Notes under the pieces: generated by a model | What the model was told of the DNA's origin: nothing | The model's input: the letters and a program-made list of their open reading frames with translations, nothing else | Database searches by the model: none | Assembly (NCBI RefSeq): GCF_003589595.1 | Contig: NW_020653713.1 | Location: forward strand, 2,799,551-2,863,550 | Source of the DNA: Hyposmocoma kahamanoa | Lineage: Eukaryota; Arthropoda; Insecta; Lepidoptera; Cosmopterigidae | Direction: 5' to 3' | Length of the DNA: 64,000 nucleotides | Program-made: the position numbers and the translations under genes | In this document: in pieces, positions 41,736 through 53,412 of the stretch | Position numbering within the stretch: the stretch's first letter is position 1 | How the letters are laid out: each line of letters begins with the position of its first letter

Positions 41736-42614
41736 GTCACATATAACTAAATGGGAATATTATGCTATCTAAATACTGTTGATAATCATCAATGGCGACG
41801 ACATAACTTTTCCAAAAACGCTAGTTACATCCCTACTATCTATTCATTACCGATACAAACATCAAACTAATCCTCATGTATTGACAGGTCGTGTGAAAAG
41901 CACCAATTTCTTTATCCACAAATATTACCATTACAACCCGGCAAAATGAGAGAAAGCAGTGAAGTTTATATAAAAGTTTTATGCGAGAAGCTTTTTCAAA
42001 CACACCGCTTCACACGAAGTTGAACGCGCTGACTTTGGCATGGGGGCTTATCGATCGAGTCTATTAGCTTAGGGTCGCATGGTCCCGCGAGACCGTGTGT
42101 GAAATTGATGCCATTATTACGCGAGATAGCTACAATAGGACGTCACGTGTCCTTACCATGAAGAGCAGGACGTTTTTGTTAAATTAACGAGTATTTTTGT
42201 AGATTTAGACAGCGCGCGTGAGTGAAGTGATTCTGTTTGTAGAGGGTTAGTAAATATTTATATACTGAAATAAAATAAATAAATCAAAGTCGATGTTTTA
42301 ATAGGGAGCATTTGATAACGTTCCACGGAATGTACTCCTCTTCAGACTTAGTGTAGTAACTATAGGCAATGCGTTTTTTTAGAATTACAAAAAACACAAA
42401 CACAGAATCAGATATCATAAAACTATTTCTTCTATCAACGAATTACAATAAAAGAAAATATCGTGAGAATCGTCGACGTTTACAAATTACACAACAATAT
42501 GTAATTATTGTATAAAAAAAAATCCGTTTAATGCTTGGAAGCTCTTTTAAGTCTTTGAAATCGATTAAATGTTAGACACATATTAGACAAGATCACATAC
42601 ATTGCTCTGATCTT
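41736..42614. other. unique DNA
   Basis: No gene. 42000-42200 is GC-richer with GGACGTCACGTGTCC and CGCGAGACCG; it could be regulatory but nothing is decisive. Confidence 0.4.
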
Positions 42615-42790
42615 TAAGTAAGTAACTAAAGCACTTTTTAATGGACATCAGAAACAACGGCCTCAAACACCCAGACCCGAGACAACACTGAAAAGTTAGT
42701 ATTTCTACAATAACCCGGCCCCGGATCGCACCCGGGATCTCAGAGACGACGATACCATAAAAAGTGTACAAGTCACTCCGTGGTAGGTTG
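42615..42790 (-). mobile_element. SINE-D copy 2
   Basis: Minus strand: head decayed, B-box-like GGGTGCGATCCGGGG, then ATTGTAGAAATACTAAC, TCTCGGGTCTGGGTGTTTGA as in copy 1. Confidence 0.7.
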
Positions 42791-43069
42791 TCAAATACTA
42801 CGAATAAAAAACATATAAATTACATAAAGGTGGTAAGTACGACAATTTTGGTTCAGCATATTTTCTATTTCTTTGCTTACGAAACGAATGTATGACATGG
42901 CGCCAGATAAAAGATCTAAAGTTTCCTTCTGTCTGATGTTAAATACTATGAACTACATTATAGTACTAGACAAAATATTCAGAGTAACACGTTATCGGTT
43001 TGTCATTTCACGAGCTAAGCTCGTGTCTCATCAATGACTTTTTCATAGTAAATAATGTCGACGGTTTTT

Positions 43070-43255
43070 GCAGGTTGTTGTCCATGTGCCACTCACAGCG
43101 TTAAATCGCAATTGCTACTGCACACGTCACACGTAGACATAAGTTGACAAGTCCCATGAGCCTATGATTTCACCAGCACCCTTCAAAACCGGAATACAGT
43201 AATGTTCACGTTACCGTTTGGCGGCAGAAACAGGTTCTCAACTCTACTGCTACCG
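43070..43255 (-). mobile_element. Rep-A copy 14
   Basis: Minus strand; CCATGTGCCACTCACAGCG to TCTCAACTCTACTGCTACC with several deletions. Confidence 0.8.
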
Positions 43256-44396
43256 CAAAAAATATATGTTAGTTATGTTGATTTGTGGGGTGAGGGCCGA
43301 ATTTGAGGAACACAAAGTAAAACTTCATGAAAGTTGTAGTGAATTTTTCATGTAATCAAATACTCCAGGAAACTTTGAAAGGTTTCGGGAGTAAATATTC
43401 TGAGATTTCCGAAGTCGAAATCAGCTTCAAAATCGCTGAATATTTCACTCGGCTCCAAGTTACCGGTAAACTAAAGTTTAATCCTGTGTTTAGAGGCGGA
43501 TTACCGGCTCGCTTATCAGCCGTAGCCAGCAAAGGCTTTTTTAACTCGTCTAGTTTCAATTAAGTGTCGGTTAATTTCCGTGCTAAGTGCTCGGTTAAGT
43601 CGTGACTTAATTTATTCCCGACTGCAATTTATTTCCGGGATTAATGTAATGGAAGTACCGCGGAGTCGTGCTAATTGCCACTCCGGATTGTCTAAACAAA
43701 AATAAAGGGACGCCTCAAGGTGGGTCGCCCGTGAAAGAGCGGGGTAGCATTCTTAAAAGGTGATTACACGTAAAGCGCGTTTAAGTTGCTTCTCTCGGAA
43801 TGTGACGCTAAATGGCGCTGGTGTGAATAGGCCCTTTGTTTGTGCAGTTTTTGTAGAATGCAATTGTTTGGATTGAATTGGAAACTTTTTATATAGACGT
43901 TATCATATACAGGGTGAAAATTTGAGACTAGTCAGCCGTCGTTACTGGGAAATGATTCTAGAATCCTGTCCATGAACGTTGAAGACATTTCGATTAGAAT
44001 TCACAGATTTAGAAAAAAAATGGCACAGTCCAGCATGATAAAAGGCAATTTCGACCAATTTTTTTTTCATGTCATTCGATCGGTTACCCATCAGTAGCAC
44101 GAAATGACATTTTCAGAAATGACGTTTGCTCGAATTTTCGTAACCTCGAAAGTGATTTTAAAAGGAAAAGGTTTTTTCTTTTAAACCTAACTTAGCCTTT
44201 TTTTTAACGGTTTCGTTATAATACGGTTGTCGGTGTAATGACAATTCGAATAAACTTTATTTCGGAAAAAAAATCGAATTTGTGATAGGTTACCCATTCG
44301 ATCCTATTTCTGGTAAGGTTCAACATTCTCTACAGGATCAATTGAGGTAGGATTAAAATGTCAGAAATCTCAAAAAAAATTCAACAATAATTAATA
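43256..44396. other. unique DNA and an unnamed repeat-like block
   Basis: 43350-43850 is complex unique DNA (with TAATTTATTCCCGACTGC). 43905-44340 looks like an old element: CATATACAGGGTGAAAATTT near 43905, and GGTTACCCAT repeated at 44091 and 44287. No gene. Confidence 0.4.
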
Positions 44397-44575
44397 TTTA
44401 GTAGCAGTAGCGCTCCTTGTGAAAGATTTCGTCCAGGGAAGTACTACCACCTTACCTATTTCTACTGCGAAACAGTAGGTAACATGGACATTACTGCGTT
44501 TCGATTCTGAAGGTTGTCAACTTGTCTCAAGGTGACAAGCGCAGGAGGGAGTGCAGGTATAATAAAAAAGTGACA
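44397..44575 (+). mobile_element. Rep-A copy 15, 3' half lost
   Basis: TTTAGTAGCAGTAGCGCTCC, CTGCGTTTCGATTCTGAAGG, AGGTGACAAGCGCAGG then GGTATAATAAAAAAG: the body is spliced to the tail by deletion. Confidence 0.8.
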
Positions 44576-46715
44576 CGTGGCTGAACTGTCATTAAGTTCG
44601 ATCCTATAGTTAAACTATTGTTTTATTTTAAAAATGAATGCCCAGTATTTCACTTTTTTTTCGTCTTGAATTCTTAGTAAATCCCTTTGCAGTATATTTT
44701 GGAACCTTCCTTATATTTCCTGTCATAGCAAAGTTACGTGTACATAATTCGTTGAGAAATATCAGCAATCTAGTTTCATTATAAAGGAATTTCGAGTTTA
44801 GGTTCGTGCGAGAGACAAGAAAATGAAGGGTCTCTCTCCAACGCATCTAAAAAAAGTCAATGAATATAATTACAGACAAAATGCCTTTTTTAAATTTCGA
44901 TCCATTCCACACATTACACTTTGCCTGGTAGCCTAATCCGCCAGCCTTAAGACATAAATTCCCTTGAGGCCATACAATGTTGGAGGAAAACAAAAGTTTG
45001 TACGTGCGAATAATCCACACACAATCCACATAAAAAAGGGTAAGTCTTCGATTACGCTATACAATCAACATTACGCGCGTGGCAGCTGCGGATCCCTAAA
45101 TTACGGCTCGCTTAGTCTCACGAAGGGTTCTTTTCGGAAAAAAAAGGGGAAATACGGGGATAGAATTGACAGTTTAATCTGGAGAATTGGGACGGGTGTG
45201 TAATAAGCACGTGGAAGGACCGAGGGTAACAAAGTTTAATTGTGTGAAATACGCGGACGGCCTAAAGAACGGAATATTTTGCAAAATGGTGGATAAGCTG
45301 CGTAGTAAAACGTGTAAAAATATTACTTATTTTATTTGCCCTATTATTCACAAATTAAAGTGGGTTGTAAATAAATTATGTACGTCAAAGTACTAAAAGA
45401 TTACCGAAACTCAATTTTTAAACATTTTGAATAATAAATTCACAGCACTATCTATTCTATTCTTCTCTATTAAGTAACGCGTCAAAATTTCTAGAATGTC
45501 AATCACACATTCTTTTTTTAAATGTTTGTATAACATCAGCGCAACGTTCAAGAACCGCATAACTTTTTTTACAAAATGAATTTAATATTTACTTAACTAA
45601 AACTGATCATAAATTCTATAATAAATGTTTAACAAATATCTAATAACGTACACAGACGAATTAAAGATTAAATGGTAACAGTTTTGTATCAAATTATACA
45701 CAAACGACATTAATTAAGGGTATCACCCACCAATATTTACTGCAGTTAAATGACGAGTACTTATTATTCTTACTAATAAAATATTCAACACGACACAATA
45801 ATGGACACAATTCTGTAATCGGTACAAAATATTTTCTACAAAAGGAAAGCAACAACATTTTTGGAATTTTTCGTGCTATTTCCGAACGACAGCCGTTTTA
45901 TTTTTTTTAAACATCGACGCTTTGGTACGGTCATTCTGCCAGTTCTACATGCTGATTCTTTATTCAAACGTCCTTGTTTTGAGTTTGTTTATCTTTTAAT
46001 TTTTGTTTCGTAATACTTTGCGAATTTTTGTAGTTGGAATTAATTTATTCAAAATTCAATTCTATTTATTACTTCACGGAATTGTTATTACATTTCCCGT
46101 GTATTTATTACTACAAATAAATTTACTTAAACTTATTTTTCCTATACCATTTGAAATGAATTTCGTATGGAAAAAGTTAGTATAGTGCAAAAGTATTAAT
46201 ATTAATACTTGGCAAGTAATCTCAAGAAGGAAGTTTCTTTTACTGTGTACCGTGTACGTTACTAAGACGTCTTATTCTTGAGTAATTCTGGTTTATTGTT
46301 GTTTGCGTTTGTTATTTTTTTGTGTGTGCTTAATTATTACGGGCTATGTATTTATTATACAGAGCGTCTCACGGCTATTGGACACGTATGGAAAGTACTT
46401 GAAATATTATAAATAGGACCTTTTGCTTCATGTAGACATTATTTTATTTTTAAATGTATAAGTAGGTAATACTGCATTCAAATACTTTTAAAAAGACGTC
46501 TGCCTAATCTGGAAATTCAACCGAAGAAATGTGAAAAAATTCTGTATTTTTATGATGCCGATAGAAAGGGTCAATTATAAGAACTAATTCCTAATTATTA
46601 TTAATGTGTATTCCCTTTTTTAACATCAATAATGATAATTTAAGTTTAAATTATTAAGGATCACATAAGTATATAAAAAAGAACAAATAGTCTCACGGTT
46701 CTTTAATTAAATTTT
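44576..46715. other. long repeat-poor stretch
   Basis: 2.1 kb without recognised transposons. Frames at 44964-45203 and 45187-45396 show no family resemblance. 45060-45190 is GC-richer. Could be intergenic or intronic unique DNA. Confidence 0.45.
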
Positions 46716-47062
46716 TGTTGAATTGATATTCAATTATTTTTTGTGAAATTACTCCACTAGTTTGTTACAATTATTAATACAAAGATCGAACACTCAGAAA
46801 AAATTCCTTCGATCCGGTCGGATTCGAACCGACGTCTTCTTGCATACCGTGCCAGACGCTATACCAACTAAGCCACGGAACGAACCAACGGACCTCACGA
46901 ATTTTTCTATGTGCTTGCGTCGTGTCTTTGTATTTGGTTTTTCAACGACTTTTTTTAGTCATAGCGCCATCTATGAGAAATCTATGAAAGATTTATCACC
47001 CAGTTAGTACCTTTACAGCTACCAGTCCTGGCGAGAGATGTCGCTATTCACTGTATTATATA
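46716..47062 (-). mobile_element. SINE-C copy 7, full length
   Basis: Minus strand, reference copy: 5' region from CAGTGAATAGCGACATCTC and CCAGGACTGGTAGCTGTAAA, A box TGGCTTAGTTGG, B box GGTTCGAATCC, tail module and TTGAATATCAATTCAACAAA. Confidence 0.95.
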
Positions 47063-48535
47063 AATTTTTATTGAATATTTTATCTTTCTTTCCATAATTT
47101 TAAAGTTCTATCTACTCGTTTTTAAAATCACCAATGTTCTAACCCCGGAGCCGGTTCTAGTCGGAGAAGTTGCCAGCCACAAGGGCCACTTTGAGGCCTA
47201 TCATAATTTGATCATAACTTTGGATAGACGCTTTGATCGCTATGTTGTTGTAACTAATACAGCCGTGGCGCTACAGACTGTTAGGTGAGATCTCATGACG
47301 CAATAGGATAGTGAAAACATTTGAAAAAGTTTGTAAGCATAGGAAAATAAAGCAAAAAGTTTATGATTTCGTTTTTCGAGATATTAAAAGATTCTTCAAA
47401 TTTCTTTTATTTCGCAACTATACCACACAACATTAATAGCGGAAATCACATACAATTTGAAAAAAAAAACAGTGATTCTCCACGAGCCGATATTATCATA
47501 AACAGATAGCTGCAGATGTTGCAACCGATAGGATCATTGCTCGCGATGTTATTGTGATCCGTGCACGTGGCCGCTTAGTGTAAACAGCGGTTACGTGATG
47601 GATGATGTATCGCAGCACTATTTATGGCTATAATTAAAAACTTTATCTGTCATTTAAGTTTGTTCCCATCTCTAAAGAGGTAAAAAAACTAATTTCTTTA
47701 TAAACTACTTGCAAATATAAAATCACAAATTCTAAAAAAAACTGAAAAAACTGACTTCCACTTACGACTTTTTGAAATAAAAAGTCTTTTACTGTCCGAA
47801 ATTAGATCACCCTCACACAGTTGCATTCGATATTTAAATTCAATTCGGCCACCAGTTTAGATTCTTACTTTGAAAATGGAACCCCTGTGTAAGTTTGCGC
47901 AAAGACTGCAGAACCAATACGGGGTCTAAATACGGGCGGGAATTAACGTCGTGTATTGCACTCGGGGGGCCTATGGAGGGTTGACCGGTGCTGCTGCGGG
48001 CTATGTTCCCCTGGTACTCGTAAAAAGAATGCGGGGATGCCGTTTTTGTTTCGTTACGAAAATCAACTTTCTTAGTTTTGAGCCTTATTGTACTCATTTA
48101 TTGTCTCGATTTACTAGTTATTTGGAGCAAAAAATATACAAGTAAATAATTTATTACAATGTACTTCTGCGGTCCTCATCAACGAAGGTATTTGTTTACG
48201 TAAACAAACACTGGAATGACTGTGACGCTGCCAAAACAATCAAATAAATAACACGCACAATACATTAACGTCGTCTCAGATTAATGTATGGGGTTTAAAT
48301 ATTTAGGACTAATATTAACCCCTTTATTTCCTACTTAAGGTCCTATGACACTACATAAAGGGTAAGTGTATAAAGGAATGGAAAAGGGGGACTTTGTGCG
48401 ACAGAATGTACATTGTACACGAAAATAATTACAATCAAACAAGCCAGCTACCAGGCTCTCAGAAGGGTCGAAAAGTTCACTCGAAATAGTGACAAAGATA
48501 CTCGTAAGTAGGCGCTAGGGTTGCCACTTTTAACA
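47063..48535. other. unique DNA with candidate regulatory island
   Basis: No gene. 47480-47660 is the strongest candidate island: E-box CACGTG at 47564-47569, TTTATGG at 47621-47627, TAATTA at 47631-47636 and GATA-like words. 47930-48060 is GC-rich without a sustained frame. Confidence 0.35.
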
Positions 48536-48842
48536 ATCTTAGCACAAAGTACTAAAAAAACCGACCTCAAAAGTTCGTGGAATTAATCTATTTGCTAAAT
48601 TTTTATTGAAATATGTTACCGGAAAGTACGCGAAACCGGATTCATCCCCTAGTTTACCACCCTTAGAGGTGGAAAGTTTTCTTCGAAGTTAAATGAAAAA
48701 TTAAAAGATACTCTCCAACCCAAAAAATAAACATCAAAATCGGTTCATAAATGCGCCGGAGTTATTGCGTAACATACATACCAAAAAAAGAAAAAGATAT
48801 AGTCGAATTGAGAGCCTCCTCTTTTTTGCAGTCCGTTAAAAA
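48536..48842 (+). mobile_element. Rep-R copy 9, short form
   Basis: AAAAAAACCGACCTCAAAAG, CCGGATTCATCCCCTAGTTT, ATCAAAATCGGTTCATAAAT and TTTTTTGCAGTCCGTTAAAA. Near complete. Confidence 0.85.
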
Positions 48843-49756
48843 TGTCGTTTAATAAAGTCAAATTAAATGTAATTTGGTGCAAGTATATAAATACGAGTTG
48901 AAAAAATATTATACCAACCCTAGTTCAAGAGTATTCCCCTTAGTTCCCCTGTGTCGCAGTGGCGTCTTTAGGTTCCATTTGACGGTGATCCGTTCGATGT
49001 TAGTTACGACGTACCTTCGAGGGTCGACTGTCGAGCTCTAATGAAGGGAAGGGACTTTTTATGGACAATTTGAGAGCGACTGATGGATGCTCGAGTGTCT
49101 TGTATTTTCCGATAAAAAATGTATCCACTGGCAAAAAACTACCTGCTGATAAAATGTACCAAATGGTACAGTCAATTTTAACAATGGTTACTCAGGTTTT
49201 CTATTTATATCGAAACAAATCAGATATAACATTAAAATAAGTTAACAACGTTATTATATGTTTATGGTTCAGTTTGTTTACAAAGAATTTTTCGTGAAAT
49301 TTTTTTTATTTACCTTACAAACTATTGTTAAAGGTTCTTAAGGCAATAGTAAAACAACGTAATGTCATGTATAGCCTATAAAGCCTGCAATACATGTTGG
49401 TCGAGCCTAGGCCAACGCGAGCTTTGGCAAATTGGTACACAGCTAGTGCTGCCGTCCAACACGTTCGACAAGTTTGAAGAATTGCAATACAAACGGCCAA
49501 TGCCACACATTGGGCGCTTCAGTTTTCATTGTGCGTTGTAAAGTGCAACTGAAGACGACGAAGAAGTGAAACTTACAACTTACATTAAGCTTTTAAAACT
49601 TTGGGAGTTAATGTACTTTTCGGATTTAAATGGCGAATATTAGTTTTTTTAAACAAACCAACATTTTGTGCCCTTTATAAGTCCCATAGTCACTGAGATG
49701 GTAATGTCTAATATTAATTTGATTTTATTATTATATTATAACAAATTTGATTCAAA
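48843..49756. other. unassigned unique DNA
   Basis: About 900 bases. 49360-49560 has balanced composition and short inverted words but no recognised gene. Confidence 0.4.
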
Positions 49757-49917
49757 GTATATTCCATAGCATTTAAGTTTATTTGAAAAGAGCAATCCCT
49801 AGAGTTTCTTGCTCGTTCTTCTCAGGGAGGTCAGCGTAGTGAACGAGCAGTAGCTTAAACGTGACGTTTTCAAGTGTAAATTTATTTTACCTATGGAATA
49901 AATAATCTTTGACTTTG
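49757..49917 (+). mobile_element. LINE-L 3' end
   Basis: GAGCAATCCCTAGAGTTTCT, TTCTTCTCAGGGAGGTCAG, GTGACGTTTTCAAGTG, then AATAAATAATC and TTTGACTTTGACTTTG. The most complete version of the family tail. Confidence 0.8.
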
Positions 49918-50277
49918 ACTTTGATTAATATTAATTCAAAATGACTATTTTTCCGTGTAGTTACAAATGTTATTACACGTAACGTAACACTATTGGCCGA
50001 GCGTCGGTAGGCGCCTTTGATTTGTGCAAAAAAAAACCGACACCGTTCCGAATTGACACGAGTGATCACGAGCGATTGCGCGTTTTGCCAAGCCACGCCA
50101 ATGAGCACATACACGTTGGCGGTCGCCTTCACTCGACCAGCTAGGCTAGCAACGCCGAGTGATGGCAAGGCAAGGCAAATAGACTGTCTATACGTTGTTA
50201 TTGGCTTTCACTCGGCAACCCTGGGCCAACGTCTATTGCAGGTTTGAAGTCTCACGGTTAGGTACATGCTTCCTCCT
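49918..50277. other. unassigned GC-richer DNA
   Basis: 50017-50247 has a 76-codon plus frame and repeats CAAGG words (GCAAGGCAAGGCAAA). No family resemblance; may be an unknown repeat. Confidence 0.4.
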
Positions 50278-50425
50278 ACAATGAAAGGGCTTGCGCTGTA
50301 GTTTTCACGGGTGTCCAATGCGCATTGGGAACTTCGCACACATCATTAAATTGCTTTGCAAATGTGTGCAGTTTCCTCATGACGTTTTCCTCCATTGAAA
50401 AGCTCATGGTAAATTTCAAATAATA
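50278..50425 (-). repeat. Rep-G copy 2
   Basis: Minus strand: GAGCTTTTCAATGGAGGAAA, ACGTCATGAGGAAACTGCAC, GTGTGCGAAGTTCCCAAT, GCGCATTGGACACCCGTG. Related to 13785-13880 and longer. Confidence 0.65.
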
Positions 50426-50650
50426 ATAATAATTATAATAACAATGGACACACTCATAGCCCCGCACTAGGGTAGCCCTGTATCGCGGGTGCCATGGGCA
50501 CATGACACAAGCGTAGACAACTGCAAATTACACCGAAACTCGCGAGAGAAATAAATGTAGGTCATATAAATATTTTTACTGGCCCGGGAATCGAACCCGA
50601 GACCTCTGAGTGGCAGTCCAGCACAGTAACTATTCGGCCACCGCGAAAGG
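50425..50650 (-). mobile_element. SINE-B copy 11
   Basis: Minus strand, full body; B box GGTTCGATTCC, head TGGCCGAATAG. It abuts Rep-G directly through its (TTA)n tail. Confidence 0.9.
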
Positions 50651-50814
50651 TATTATAGTTAAATTTCGTACATAAATTCCAAAAAACTCATAGATTCAAA
50701 CTCAACTTGGATTCGAACCCACAATCCTCTGCTTGACAACTATATAAACCTATATATTATTTTCGTAACACATGACAAATTACGCTATACTAATAAATTC
50801 ACTCAAAGCAGCTA
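50651..50814. other. spacer with tRNA-like scrap
   Basis: 50700-50738 (minus) has a B-box-like GGGTTCGAATCC with AAGCAGAGGATTGTG; probably a SINE head fragment. Confidence 0.4.
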
Positions 50815-50847
50815 AGAAGGCGGACATATTCTTTATGTCCGCCTTCT
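50815..50847. repeat. perfect 14-bp hairpin
   Basis: AGAAGGCGGACATA (50815-50828), loop TTCTT, TATGTCCGCCTTCT (50834-50847). Perfect stem, not part of a recognised repeat. Confidence 0.9.
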
Positions 50848-50908
50848 ACATACATTAAGATTACTTCTACTACATACTTCTTCATACATTAAGTTAGGAG
50901 TGCGAAGC

Positions 50909-51038
50909 GGGCTCTTGCCGTACGTCGTGACACGTTGCGATGTCATGTCGTCATGTCGCACGATATGACGTCGCATCGTGAAACGATACCGCGTCGTAGC
51001 ACGACGTGACGTCGTATTGTGTTTATGTGTAAGAGCCC
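50909..51038. mobile_element. CpG-rich MITE-like element
   Basis: GGGCTCTT at 50909-50916 and AAGAGCCC at 51031-51038 bound a 130-base block dense in CGTCG/GACG words, including TGACGTC at 50966-50972 and 51007-51013. Strikingly CpG-rich against AT-rich flanks. Confidence 0.6.
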
Positions 51039-51404
51039 TTAGCTTTCCCGCTCGGTCAACAGCCGCAGCGGACGCCACGCGCATCCATAAATCTCGATAA
51101 TCAGACAATTTTGGATTTGACTGTACTCGATTTCTGTAGTGCATATTTTATGCCCTATTAATATATGTTGCTCTCTGGAAACGTTAACCTGGCAGTAGCC
51201 GCTTTTGGGTCAATTAAGCTTTAGGAATGTAGTTACATGACTGATTCTCCATTATTAATGTACAATGAACAATGGCCATTTCACAAGCAATCCCTGGTTG
51301 CAAGTTACTTTTTTTATTTGTCCCTCTCGTGATGTGTCGTTTGCAGTGTGAGCTATAAGGATGGGCTACTGCAGAATATCGGAAGATAATGCACGTAGTC
51401 ATCG
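51039..51404. other. unassigned DNA
   Basis: A minus frame at 51060-51144 reads LWMRVASAAAVDRAGKL and is locally GC-rich, but no splice sites or homology support an exon. Confidence 0.4.
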
Positions 51405-51478
51405 CATCGCACAATCGAACACAGGACTTCTGCGTGGCAGTTCAGCATGGTAACCGTTCGGCCACGAAGGCAGTTATT
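51405..51478 (-). mobile_element. SINE-B copy 12, head only
   Basis: Minus strand CTGCCTTCGTGGCCGAACGG, CATGCTGAACTGCCACGCAG, B-box-like TGTGTTCGATTG. Body missing. Confidence 0.8.
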
Positions 51479-51509
51479 TTATAACTGAGTTAAAGATCCA
51501 TCGATGCAC

Positions 51510-51770
51510 TTTAGTAGCAGTATAGCTTGTCCGAGAAAGTGCTGCCATTTCATCTATTTCTGCCCCCATGCAGTAATGTGAGCATTCTTGAGTTCCAGTT
51601 TTTAAGGGTAAGGGTGCTGGTGAAATTACAGGCACATAGGACTTGTGAACTTATGTCTCTGGGTGACGGGTGGGCTCTGAGCGGCATTGCTACTGTTGTG
51701 AACAGGCGTGTCGCTTACCACCAGGCGCACGATTTGTTTGTCCCGCCGCTTGGTGTCATAAAAAAATTGA
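51510..51770 (+). mobile_element. Rep-A copy 16
   Basis: TTTAGTAGCAGTATAGCTTG to CTTGGTGTCATAAAAAAATT, with a deletion removing CAGTGGCAGTGCCCCTCAG. Confidence 0.88.
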
Positions 51771-52232
51771 CTCGACCTTTTTTTATTTTCAAATAAAATA
51801 ATTTTGATTGACAATTTGGTGTAAAATAATACCGTTTATATCCTTTATCGGCTGATTGTTCCATTGTCATAATTTGATAGCAGGTAATTACTGAAGCCAA
51901 CTGCCGTTGTTATGACATTTTCAATAATATTCTACTCTTTTTATAAATGCAAACGACGTCGTTTCGCTTGGGATCGCGTGAACGTTTGAAAATAACAATT
52001 GTTCTATATTTTACAAGGACATAAAACATAAGTGCCGAAGAATATCTTGTTATTTTGAAATTAATGGTTATGTTTTTAATATATCTTGAACACGATTTTA
52101 TTCGAAGAAATATACATAATATTGTTGCCCAACTTCCAACGGGGCTGGCGAAGAGGGAACATTTTCATTGCGTGTTTTCGGTATATATATTTTTTTAATT
52201 GCTCCATTGTGATTTCTTATATACGCTCCTAC
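51771..52232. other. unassigned DNA
   Basis: No gene or repeat recognised. Confidence 0.4.
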
Positions 52233-52506
52233 ATATCGTCGTTGTTTCATAGAAAGGGCGAAAGTGCCATTTTAAAAAATAAAATCAGGAAATCGAAAAA
52301 TGTGTCTGGCGAGCATGTTTTAGTTTTTCGCTACTGTTTTAAAATATTAATGTCCAATTTTAAAACTTAAACTTAATTAAAACCAAAATTGAATTTTAAA
52401 ACAGGACGTTAATATTTTGAAACAGGCGTTAAAATTTAAAACAAGCTCCCCACAAACATTTTTCGAAATGGCGCTTTAGCCCGTTCTACAAAACACCGAC
52501 GAATAT
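52233..52506. mobile_element. foldback-type MITE
   Basis: Outer ends ATATCGTCGTTGTTTCATAG and, inverted, ATATTCGTCGGTGTTTTGTA; GGGCGAAAGTGCCATTTT pairs with AAAATGGCGCTTTAGCCC-like sequence. Inside, GTTTTAAAATATTAATGTCC pairs with GGACGTTAATATTTTGAAAC. Confidence 0.65.
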
Positions 52507-53342
52507 GGGTACCTCATTTTATTAATATTCTGGCAAAATTAAAAATATTCTCCACAGACATCTCGAAAGCATTACCTGTTTTCATAATATATTAAAAGTA
52601 AACCTTCTATTCATAATTAAACTGAAGAACTCTGTTAACACAAAATTTATTCAAATATTTGTTCAAATTACGAGGGGTTATCCGTATTGACAAATGATCC
52701 TCAGTGGCAGGGTTAACAAAAAAAAGTTAAGATAACCGATCGGAGTAATTTGTTTGAGTGATTTATCGATCGTGTGTAATTAGCCTTATCTGTTTGAAAC
52801 GACGCCGGTTGTGTGATGCATGACAGATGTAAGGCTCTTTTCAATATCATAAGTATCCATCAAATGATAAAAATTAAAAAGCATAGGACTTCTTGCGCTA
52901 GGAATTCATTCAGATATTTACGGTTATATTTTCACTTTTGATTGTTTCCGTAAGACTGGCAAAGAGCACATTAAGCTGATGGCATTCAGCTACTCTGATA
53001 AATGGCGTACCTTGTTCTGTTCCTCTGTTGGCGATTTTCGATCGAAAATGCCAAGGTTGATGTAGTCTTAACGTTCTTTAGAGACATATCACAATACGCC
53101 AAACTATAGATATCTCACAACTGGAATAGACAAAGAAAATAAGGCTCCACATGTTACGATCCTGGCTATTACCTCTGATTCCTTTATACGTGCGTCGAAT
53201 TTGCATCCTGTAGACAACGTCGGTTAGGTGTGAGGTTTTTTCTAATAACAAAATTTATTACACAATGACACCAATTGCTTGGTCACTGACTAGGAACTTC
53301 TTGTACTTCCTAGAACAGGCAGATCAGAAACAATTTGAAAAA
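52507..53342. other. unique DNA with candidate regulatory island
   Basis: No gene. 52735-52830 has ATTTATCGATCG, TAATTAG at 52777-52783 and CCTTATCTG (GATA site inverted) at 52784-52792 in a compact block. Confidence 0.35.
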
Positions 53343-53412
53343 GTTCATTGGTCTCACCGGGAATTGAATCCGGGACCGTCTCACCCAGTGCCAAACCGTT
53401 GGAGGACGTCCA
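53343..53412 (-). mobile_element. tRNA-like SINE head
   Basis: Minus strand: CCAACGGTTTGGCACTGGG, GGTCCCGGATTCAATTCCCG. A diverged tRNA-like head; body not recognised. Confidence 0.45.

Noticed and set aside
43327..43563. A 78-codon plus frame from an ATG
   Set aside because: No recognised motif and the mirrored minus frame is equally open.
47840..48145. Overlapping plus and minus frames in a GC-rich patch
   Set aside because: No domain, start context or splice signal; probably due to low stop frequency in GC-rich DNA.
50833..51144. A 103-codon minus frame with AAAVDRAGKL that looks exon-like
   Set aside because: Most of it is the CpG-rich element and hairpin; no acceptor, donor or family resemblance found.
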